This document shows positions 26,708 through 33,789 of a stretch of 64,000 bases of DNA, in pieces. The stretch is from the NCBI GenBank assembly GCA_043785105.1, contig JAYVXO010000214.1, positions 1 through 64,000 on the forward strand. Direction: 5' to 3'. The notes under the pieces are model-generated. The model did not search any database and had not been told where the DNA came from. It worked only from the letters and a program-made list of their open reading frames with translations. Every line of letters begins with the position of its first letter. Position 1 is the first letter of the stretch. The translations under genes were made by a program, and so were the position numbers. The stretch comes from Fimbriiglobus sp043785105 (GTDB lineage: Bacteria; Planctomycetota; Planctomycetia; Gemmatales; Gemmataceae).

Positions 26708-28891
26708 TCACCGCCCGATAGCCGCAGGTTCGGTTTGTCCCGACTCTTCCCGCAGCATCCCTTCAAGCAGGGTAACGATCTTGGCCCACTCGTCTGTAAT
26801 CAACTTCTTGACCAACTCGTGAGCGTCTCGGTAGCTCGACTGGAACTGCTCCTCCGTCTTCTCGAGGATGCGAGCCTTGTACCCCTTGCCCTTCCCCCAC
26901 TCGCCGTCGCACTGCTTCCAGAAGGCGAAGTCCTTCCGCAGTTCCGACTCGAACGCCTCCCGCCCGCCGACCTGAGCCGTCCGGTACGCCGTCTCGGCAG
27001 CGGCGGCGAGGCTGTCGATCACCCGTTCGAGGAACTCTTGAGCCGGGGCATACTCGTCACCGTCCATCAGGTTCTTCACGATGTCCGCGAACTTGCCGAT
27101 TTTGGCCCCGATCTGCTTCACGGCCAGACGGCGTGCTCCGACCGCGAGATGGTGGTAATAGTCGAGGTCTTGCCACTCGCCGGACCGGCGGACGGACGCC
27201 CGGATGGTGCCGGCGTGGCGGGTGCCGTCGATGGCGGCGACGAGGGGCTTTTCGACCGGCGTCTCCTCCACATCCATCACGCGGTTCTTCCCGATCCAGG
27301 TGGTCAGGTGCCGCCCGACATCTTGGAACACCGACCGGATTTCCTCGTTCTCCCGGTTCTTGATGAGCCAGTCCACCTCCTCCGACAACTTCGCAATCCG
27401 GTCGCAGTACATCCGGCGGAATCGCTTCAGGGTGGCGATCAACTGCTGGCGAATCGGTTCTGGCTCGCCGCTTTCCCTGGCGTTGAAGAACAGGATCGAC
27501 ACGTCCCCGATCCCACGTTGCCGGAGTTGCATTTCGACCTGTTCCCGCTTCCGGTCGTATCCCTCCTCGTCGCTCTCCACCGGCTGGCCATCGTCTTTCA
27601 TCACCGCCGCCGCCTCATCGCTGCGTGGGAGGACCAGAATCACCGTCTTCGGCTCGAAGTCTCGAACGCCGGCTTCCCTCGCCCGAAGGAGCAGGTTTTC
27701 GAGCGGAACCTCCGGTGCGTTGTTGAACGAGGAGCAGAGCACCACGACCGTCTTGCGGTCATCGAAGTGGCATTCCAAATCCTGGCGGGCAACGATCTCA
27801 CTGTCGATGCCCTTTGTGTCCACGACCCGCAACGGGAACTGCTCGCTCCCGATCACCGGGTCGGGGACAACGACTTCGATCTTCTGGGGCAGCGTGAACT
27901 CCGGATGCTTGCCGTTGTTCACATCGGAGTAAATCTCTTGCAGCCACTTCTGTGGCGACTTCTGCGTGCCTTCTGGATACCAGGCGTCACGCTTGGTGCG
28001 GCTGAACAGGTCCATCCGGGTGAGGATTTGAACAGCGAGGTCGCTGGCCTTCGGGTGCTGGAGTGCGAGTTCCTTCGCCCGGTCGTACTTCACTTTTTTC
28101 CCGCCCTCGTCCCGCTCCCCCCGAGGCAAGTCCGCCATGTTGCGGATCGCCCGTTCGAGTTCGGTCGAGGTGCCAGCCGTCTCACCATCGCCGGGTTCTG
28201 GTTTGAGAGGGGCGTCCACACGGATGACGTTCACGAGGTACTCGGCGTACTCCTCCACATCCCGCCGAATCGACTCGTCCGTGCGGGGGACGATGCGGAT
28301 GCCGAACTGCGGCCCGCGGGAGATGTGGACCTCGCAGACCGTGGTGCGGCCACCACTCGCGGTGAGCACGCTCTGACGGTCGAGTTTGACCTCGCCGGGA
28401 ACGGTCAGCCCGGTCAGCCGGCAGATGGCCGTCGTCTTGCCGACGCCGACGCTGCCGATGAAGGCGAGCTGGTGCTCCCGCCCGTAGAGGAAGTCGGCGT
28501 ACCGGAAGAGTTCCTTCTCGTACAAGTCGATCTGGCGGATGAAGACGCTGTTGATCGTGGGGTCTTCACGCAGATCGCGGAGCCGCTTGATGGCAGCGTT
28601 GGCTTCCCACAACGACTTCCGGTCCGGGTGGTCGAATGGCGGTCGCTCCAGCACCCACCCCTGGCGAATGTACTCCCGCAGGTCCGCAGCCGCAGGAGTC
28701 CCGATGGCCTCCAGGATGGCCTCCCGTTCGGCGTCATTGATTGACGATTCTCCGGCCTCGATCCGAGAGACAGTAGCCGGGCTGAGAGTGATCTTGCTGG
28801 CTAACTCGGCCTGGGTCAGACCAGCGTCCTTCCGCACGATTCCGATGAAGTGCCCGAGGGAGAAGTCAGCTTCGTTCTTGGTGATCGCCAT
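26708..28891 (-). CDS. XRE-type HTH fused to a dynamin-like/P-loop GTPase
   Basis: A 727-residue soluble protein. Residues 9-65 form an XRE helix-turn-helix (LTQAELASKITLSPATVSRIEAG). After a linker, a P-loop GSVGVGKTT (146-154), a Thr-containing switch (SGGRTTVCEV, about 180-188) and a DTKG G3-type motif (358-361) mark a GTPase domain. The C-terminal 250 residues are helical (EEVDWLIKNRENEEIRSVF, AQEFLERVIDSLAAAAETA), as in stalk regions of dynamin-like proteins. It starts behind GGAGA, and paired operator-like repeats flank its promoter region. The fusion of DNA-binding and large-GTPase modules in one chain suggests a self-regulated stress or anti-phage protein; this is inference. Confidence 0.8.
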   Translation of the reverse strand: MAITKNEADFSLGHFIGIVRKDAGLTQAELASKITLSPATVSRIEAGESSINDAEREAILEAIGTPAAADLREYIRQGWVLERPPFDHPDRKSLWEANAAIKRLRDLREDPTINSVFIRQIDLYEKELFRYADFLYGREHQLAFIGSVGVGKTTAICRLTGLTVPGEVKLDRQSVLTASGGRTTVCEVHISRGPQFGIRIVPRTDESIRRDVEEYAEYLVNVIRVDAPLKPEPGDGETAGTSTELERAIRNMADLPRGERDEGGKKVKYDRAKELALQHPKASDLAVQILTRMDLFSRTKRDAWYPEGTQKSPQKWLQEIYSDVNNGKHPEFTLPQKIEVVVPDPVIGSEQFPLRVVDTKGIDSEIVARQDLECHFDDRKTVVVLCSSFNNAPEVPLENLLLRAREAGVRDFEPKTVILVLPRSDEAAAVMKDDGQPVESDEEGYDRKREQVEMQLRQRGIGDVSILFFNARESGEPEPIRQQLIATLKRFRRMYCDRIAKLSEEVDWLIKNRENEEIRSVFQDVGRHLTTWIGKNRVMDVEETPVEKPLVAAIDGTRHAGTIRASVRRSGEWQDLDYYHHLAVGARRLAVKQIGAKIGKFADIVKNLMDGDEYAPAQEFLERVIDSLAAAAETAYRTAQVGGREAFESELRKDFAFWKQCDGEWGKGKGYKARILEKTEEQFQSSYRDAHELVKKLITDEWAKIVTLLEGMLREESGQTEPAAIGR

Positions 28892-28902
28892 GTGTTCTCC
28901 AG

Positions 28903-28954
28903 GAATGCGTTCTCGTAACTAGTGAATATAATCATCAGTTTACTGAACGCATTC
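28903..28954 (-). promoter_or_regulatory. paired operator-like dyads upstream of HTH-GTPase
   Basis: GAATGCGTTC at 28903-28912 is repeated in perfect inverse as GAACGCATTC at 28945-28954, 42 bases (about four helical turns) apart. Each site is itself a GAA-N4-TTC dyad. Between them, on the gene's strand, is a TATATT -10-like hexamer; the near site sits just before the SD and start codon at 28891. This is how an autorepressing XRE protein would bind. Confidence 0.75.
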
Positions 28955-29014
28955 ACGATGTACAAGAGTGAAATCTTGGTTTCGAGTAATTTCCCATAAG
29001 GTACTGTTAATTAA

Positions 29015-29521
29015 CAATTTGCCGACTGCGACTCGCAGAACTCGTCGTCGGAGTGGATCGCCGAGGCGGTGCCCGGCGTCCGCGTCGTCCGCTACGCCAC
29101 CGCAGACGCCATCCTCGACGGCCTGCCGGCCCTGACCAAGGAGGCCGATTACGTCGTGTGCGACGGACCGGGCAGTCAGACCGATACGAGCCGGGCGCTC
29201 CTCATGTGGGCCGACCTGGCCGTCGTCCCGTGCAAGGCGTCGATGTTCGAGGCGCGGGCACTCGCCAAGAACACTGCGTTCGTCCGACAGGCCCAGGCCA
29301 TCCGCAAGGGGGCACCCCAGGCCGTCGCCGTGCTGTCGATGGTCGGCAAGGACTTCCGTCTGACCCGCGACATGCGGCAGGCGGCGGAGACGCTCAAGTT
29401 GACGCTGGCGGCCACGCCGATCACGCTCCGCCAGGTGTACGCCGACGCGCCGGGGCAATCGTCACTCGTCTGGCGGATGGGAACGCGGGAGCGGGAAGCG
29501 GCCCGCGAGATCGGCGCGTAG
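29015..29521 (+). pseudogene. ParA-type partition ATPase, 5' truncated
   Basis: An open frame from 29015 encodes the last roughly 168 residues of a ParA/MipZ-like ATPase: ADCDSQNSSSEWI matches the conserved D-x-D-x-Q-x-S-x-x-W strand, then KEADYVVCDGPG (Walker B-type) and LAVVPCKASMFEARAL follow. The Walker A (KGGxGKT) half is missing: a stop lies at 29012 and the DNA upstream turns AT-rich. The gene therefore lost its 5' third at a junction near 29015. An internal start at 29069 could give a fragment, but it would lack ATP binding. A small partner gene follows 99 bases later. Confidence 0.8.
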
Positions 29522-29620
29522 TTCCGCGAACTGCTCCCGGAAGCGGTCGATGCGGACCTCGTCGGCTTGACCTGCGGGAAGACCGATCGGACGGCGAATC
29601 GCAACCGGTAACGGAGGATT

Positions 29621-30034
29621 ATGGGCGAGAGACGATCACTGGTGGCCGGCGTCGAAGCCGCCCCGAACGGGGTAGACCCACACTTGATGCGGGCGTTCAT
29701 CACCCAAGACCCGCCGGACGCGGGACGGGCAGTGCCGCAACCGGCGGACGATTCCATCCCACCGGGCGACGCAAACCCGTCGCCCGACGAACGTGCGAAT
29801 TCGCCAATTCTCCATCGCCAGTCGAAGACCGTCCCATTCAAGCGGCCGAAAGCGTCGTCGCTCCACGCCGCCCTTCTCGTGCCGGTCACGGTGCGACTCA
29901 AGCCCGAACTCGCCGACGCCCTCAAGCGGGCGTCGCTCCAGCGTCAACTGAACGGGATCGAGACTTACACCCAGCAAGACATCGTCGAGGAAGCCCTGAC
30001 GCCGTGGCTCAGGAGTGAGGGACTTCTGGAATAG
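29621..30034 (+). CDS. ParB-like small partition partner, ribbon-helix-helix type
   Basis: A 137-residue protein with a disordered, Pro/Asp/Ser-rich N-terminus (residues 1-75) and a C-terminal DNA-binding-like module (VTVRLKPELADALKRASL, QLNGIETYTQQDIVEEALTPWL) that looks like a ribbon-helix-helix or ParB-partner fold. Its position behind a ParA remnant is typical of plasmid-style parAB loci. It still has a full frame although its ParA is broken. Confidence 0.65.
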   Translation: MGERRSLVAGVEAAPNGVDPHLMRAFITQDPPDAGRAVPQPADDSIPPGDANPSPDERANSPILHRQSKTVPFKRPKASSLHAALLVPVTVRLKPELADALKRASLQRQLNGIETYTQQDIVEEALTPWLRSEGLLE

Positions 30035-30603
30035 CCCGAGGATTCCCGCGTTCGCCCCGGAACGGTTTTTTCGGAAGTGTTCGCACCTACGGAACGAAAG
30101 ACACGGATCGTTTCGTCCCGGCCCAATTCCGTCCGCCGAGAGACGGCCCACCGGTGCCCGCCGTCGGCAGCCCATTCGCCGCCGCGTTACTGTCGGCCGG
30201 ACACAATCCCATCACCCACTCAACGATGACGGCCTCCGGCCGCCGGTTCGCCCGGCCGAGTCCGTCTCGTCCGCGAAGTATCCATTCGCCCCTCTCGAAG
30301 ACCGCCCGAGTGACGCCCTCCGGCCGGGCCGTCCTGCGGCATCCCCGCCTGTCCGCTCCGCGGAGCCGCCTCAAGCTCCAGTCGCTCCGCTCCTTCTCCA
30401 GCTTGACCCGCCTCCGCTCCGCCCACCCAACCCCACCGGCCTCCGGGCGGCTCCGGCGGTCCTCGGCGACGACTCGTTCCGGGCGGAGGGGCGGTTCGCC
30501 CGTTGGGACTCATGAACCGCCCCTCCTCCCGGAACGATGTCTGGGGGTGGGGTCATTGAACCGGTCCCGGGCCGACGCCTGGGGCCACGACACACGGAGG
30601 CAC
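30035..30603. other. gene-free segment of about 570 bases
   Basis: Between the partition partner and the plasmid-type fusion protein. It holds Pro/Arg/Ser-rich shadow frames only. It is where a partition centromere or plasmid origin might lie, but no iteron series was visible by eye. An SD (GGAGG) for the next gene lies at its end. Confidence 0.45.
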
Positions 30604-31197
30604 ATGACACGCGACGAAAAACCCACCTACAACGGCTGGTCCAACTACGAAACCTGGGCCGTGAATCTTTGGCTCTCCAACGAAGAGGGCAGCTACCGCT
30701 ACTGGACGGACCGCACCCGCGAACTCATCGCCGAGTGCGCGGACGGGGACGCCGACCGCTTGGCGCTGTCGCGGCTCGCTCGGGAATTGGAGGAGTCGGT
30801 CAGCGAGGAGTGCGCGATCCCGAAGGCGAACCTGGCCGCCGACCTCATGACCGCCGCCCTCGGCGAGGTCGATTGGTGTGAGGTCGCCCGCTCCTGGATC
30901 GACGACGAAACCCCACCCGCCCCGAAACTCTCGCCGCTCTTCCCGCTCGGCGTTCTCGTCGCCACGCCGGGGGCGCTCGCCGAACTGGCGGACGTGGACC
31001 GCCGTGACGCTCTCGCACGGCACGCCCGCGGCGACTGGGGCGACACCGGCCCCGAGGACCGGGCCGAAAACGATCTGGCCTTGAAGGACGGCTCCCGCCT
31101 CCTCTCGGTCTATCACACGCCCGAGGGGGTGACGTTCTGGGTCATCACCGAGGCCGACCGCAGCAGCACCACGGTCCTCTTGCCGGTCGAATATTGA
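30604..31197 (+). CDS. fusion of two plasmid/ICE-type domains
   Basis: A 197-residue soluble protein starting at an ATG behind GGAGG. The N-terminal part (YNGWSNYETWAVNLWLSN, residues 9-26) matches the DUF7249-like pattern seen in phage and plasmid proteins. The C-terminal part (LGVLVATPGALAELADV to TEADRSSTTVLLPVEY, about 115-197) matches the short protein often annotated as plasmid-related in proteobacterial plasmids and ICEs, normally free-standing and about 85 residues. Both identifications are from memory of the families. The function is unknown. Confidence 0.75.
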   Translation: MTRDEKPTYNGWSNYETWAVNLWLSNEEGSYRYWTDRTRELIAECADGDADRLALSRLARELEESVSEECAIPKANLAADLMTAALGEVDWCEVARSWIDDETPPAPKLSPLFPLGVLVATPGALAELADVDRRDALARHARGDWGDTGPEDRAENDLALKDGSRLLSVYHTPEGVTFWVITEADRSSTTVLLPVEY

Positions 31198-31526
31198 CCG
31201 GCCACCCGAACCCGGCGACCGCGAGGAGTCGCCGGGATGCTCTCGGAGGCGAGACCCTTCCGCACCCTCGGCCACAACAGGATACGGGGTGAAGGGACCG
31301 TCCTGGGTGTCTCGACACCGCTTCGAGCCGATCCCAAACACGACGGGTGAAGGAAAAAATATCGACGCGGCCCCTGACGGGGCCGCATTCCCTCCCGGTC
31401 GCTCGGAGGGCACACTCGGGGCGTCGGACAGCGGCGGGCGGGAGCTTGCGGGCGGCGGGCGGGTGTGTCAGAAAGGGACAGGGGGAACCGGAGGCCGATC
31501 CGATTCCACCTGTCGTTTGGGGTCTG
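31198..31526. other. gene-free segment with a possible terminator
   Basis: About 330 bases between convergent genes at 30604 and 31527. Apart from the hairpin at 31211-31236 no structure or coding frame is convincing. Confidence 0.45.
31211..31236 (+). terminator. hairpin after the plasmid-type fusion gene
   Basis: A perfect 9-bp GC stem (31211-31219 with 31228-31236) and 8-base loop, 13 bases after the stop codon. There is no T tract. Confidence 0.5.
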
Positions 31527-31883
31527 TTACATGCGGGCCACGCTTAGGAAACTCCTAACCGTGTCGATCAGCAACTCGATGCCGGACAGCAGCAAGAAGC
31601 CGATCGCCACGTGCATCAGGTCCCGGCCTTCGGGCCATCCCTTCGGGATGGCCCGGAGCCGGAGCGGGGGCTTCGGGTTCATGAGCACCTCGGCCATGTG
31701 CTCACCGCTGTGAGATTCCCCCGTAAAGAGCGCGATCGCGTCCGGCAGCTTCTTGTCCGTCAGGGTGTAAAGCCTGCCGTCCGTCGCCTGGATGGCGAGG
31801 GAATGAATCCGCCGGGTTATGACCCGCCCGTTCTCGTAGTGCGTCACCTTGCAATGCCACTTGTTGTCGGCTTGTAGGGCCAT
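31527..31883 (-). CDS. small membrane-tail protein of unknown function
   Basis: A 118-residue protein with a strong SD (AAGGAGAG) before the ATG. The first roughly 85 residues form a soluble beta-rich part (WHCKVTHYENGRVITRRIHSL), then one C-terminal membrane helix (LMHVAIGFLLLSGIELLIDTV). It lies downstream of the coupling-ATPase pair on the same strand, separated by a terminator. I do not recognise the family. Confidence 0.6.
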   Translation of the reverse strand: MALQADNKWHCKVTHYENGRVITRRIHSLAIQATDGRLYTLTDKKLPDAIALFTGESHSGEHMAEVLMNPKPPLRLRAIPKGWPEGRDLMHVAIGFLLLSGIELLIDTVRSFLSVARM

Positions 31884-32385
31884 CGTCTCTCTCCTTCAAA
31901 CACCGGCTTGCAGCCGGGTGTGGTTCCGAATCCGGCGTCGTGCCGAAGTCGATCTCAGCGGTCTTGCGGACCGTTCAAATCGGGACCACGCGACGGCGAC
32001 ACCACGAGAAAAGCAAGAGACCCGCCCGGGGTCTCTTGCGACGCAAAAAGCTCGAACGACGTTTTCAACGGACTCGTTCTTGCCACCCCGGGTACCGAGA
32101 AACACGTTCCGGTTCGGGGTGCGCTCGCGCCTATCGCCTTGGGTTGCACTTCCAGGCGGCGGGAAGGATCAAAGGGTGTAAAACCTCAGCCACCGATTGT
32201 TTTTTGAAATTTCCGGGTGGGGGGGAAATTGGGAAAGCGCTGGCGGGGTCGCACGCACCTCGTTCTCGTTCGACCCGCGGGTGTACTGGGTGGTCGGCTC
32301 GGGGATTCGTCCCCGACACGTCCCAGAATACGCGACCCCGCCGGGCGGCGGGGTAGAAGCTGGGGCGATTCTCGGACGGGCCGGG
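31884..32385. other. gene-free segment of about 500 bases
   Basis: Between two minus-strand genes. It contains one clear terminator hairpin (32009-32039). The remaining sequence shows no convincing gene. Confidence 0.5.
32009..32039 (-). terminator. rho-independent terminator
   Basis: A perfect 11-bp stem (32013-32023 with 32029-32039), a 5-base loop, and TTTT immediately after it on the minus strand. It probably ends the transcript of the coupling-ATPase and coiled-coil genes. Confidence 0.7.
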
Positions 32386-33685
32386 TTACTTGGCGAGCAG
32401 CCCTTCCTCGACCAGGATCGGGCCGAGTTCGATGAGCAGGTCCTGGGCCTTCTGGACCACCTCCTGCTGGCCGGTCGACCACCACGGGGCGTAGGCACCG
32501 CACCCCCACCGCGTGCGGACGTCGTCGGCCTTGTGGCACGCGACGCCGGCCAGTTCCTGCAACCCCGTGATGGTCTGCTCCAGGCCCCCGATCGCCTGGA
32601 GTTTCGACAGGGAGATCGGCTCCTTCTTCACGGCCCGCTCCATGCCCAGCGCGCCGGCCCCGTAGCGGAACGGCTGGTGGTAGCCGGGGGTGAGGAAGGG
32701 GGCGAGGGCCACCTTCACCTCGTTCGTTTTCGCCTTCTTGAGGAGCCGCTCCTTCTCCAGTTTGGCCTTCTCCTCCGCGACCACGTCCTTGCCCTTCTCC
32801 TTCGTGATGTCGGCGTCGGTCTGGATGCGGCCGGCCTCGGCCAGCCGGGTCGAGCGGAGCTTGTCCAGTTTCGCCTCTTCGACCTTGCGTTCCAGTTCCC
32901 CCGCCTCCCGGACCTGCTTGTCCTTCATCTCCGCCCGCACCCGCGCCCGCTCCTTCTCGGTCGCCGTGGCGAGCCCCAGGGCCTCCGCCTCGGCGTCGGC
33001 CCGCACCGCCTGGTCGAGCGTCTGAGCCGCGGCCGCGTATTTGCCCCGCTTGGAGTCACTGACGACGGCATCGACCGTCCGCCGGTCCTGCTCCCAGACC
33101 CGCTTCAACCCGGCCAGTTGCGTCGCCAGGCGGTCGAGTTCGGCGGTCACCAGGTCGCTCGGGTTCGACCCGTCTTTGGCATTCGACTGCGACGCGCGGA
33201 CCGGGGCGATGAGATCGTTCGCCGCCCGCCGCAGCCGCTCGGCCACGTCCTTGCCCGGCCGGTCCTTCTCGTAGACCGCCCGGAACCGGGCCAGTTGGAC
33301 CGGATCGCCGGCGACCTTCCTGCCGTCGTCGCCGGCCAGGAGCGGCTGCACCGTCGCGTCGAACGCCGCGATCTCGGACAGGCACTCGTCGGCGAGCCGG
33401 GTCACGTCGTCCGCCCGCGCGACGGCCAGGCTCTGCCGCGTCTTGGCGAACGCCAACGCCTGCTGCTCGACGCCGCGGTCGGACGCCAGGCGCACGTCCG
33501 GCGAGGAGGACGGACCGGCCTTCCCCGACGAGTTGTCTCTCGACGACGGGACATCCCACAGCTCGACGGCCGGCGTCGTCATCGTCTTCGACGACCCGCC
33601 GGTCTTGCCGAGGAATTGCATCAGGAAGTAGCCGATCACCAGGATGGTGTAAGAGGGTGGCGTACTTCGACAGAGTCTCGAACAT
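32386..33685 (-). CDS. coiled-coil protein next to coupling ATPase, apparent 5' frameshift
   Basis: The main frame gives a mostly helical protein of about 410 residues with a strong Lys/Glu/Arg/Ala coiled coil (ATATEKERARVRAEMKDKQV, KEKGKDVVAEEKAKLEKERL). It ends in a globular part with three Cys (VACHKADDVRTRWGCGAY). A natural start, MFETLSKYATL (ATG 33685), is one base out of frame with TILVIGYFLMQFLGKTGG. Deleting one base near 33650 joins them into a classic N-terminal membrane anchor. An in-frame ATG at 33621 could give a shorter, unanchored form. It ends the operon headed by the VirD4-like ATPase, and a structural role in a membrane complex is inferred. Confidence 0.65.
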
Positions 33686-33789
33686 ATTCGTCCGGGCGGG
33701 CGGGCGGAGTGCCCCCGACCGCCAGATGCATTGAACACGGGTTCGTCCTCCGAATCGCGGATGAAAGTATTGGCCGGATGCCCGCACGG

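Noticed and set aside
26663..28744. 693-residue plus-strand open frame opposite the HTH-GTPase
   Set aside because: It is the exact antisense shadow of a protein with strong motifs; no SD, domain or compositional support.
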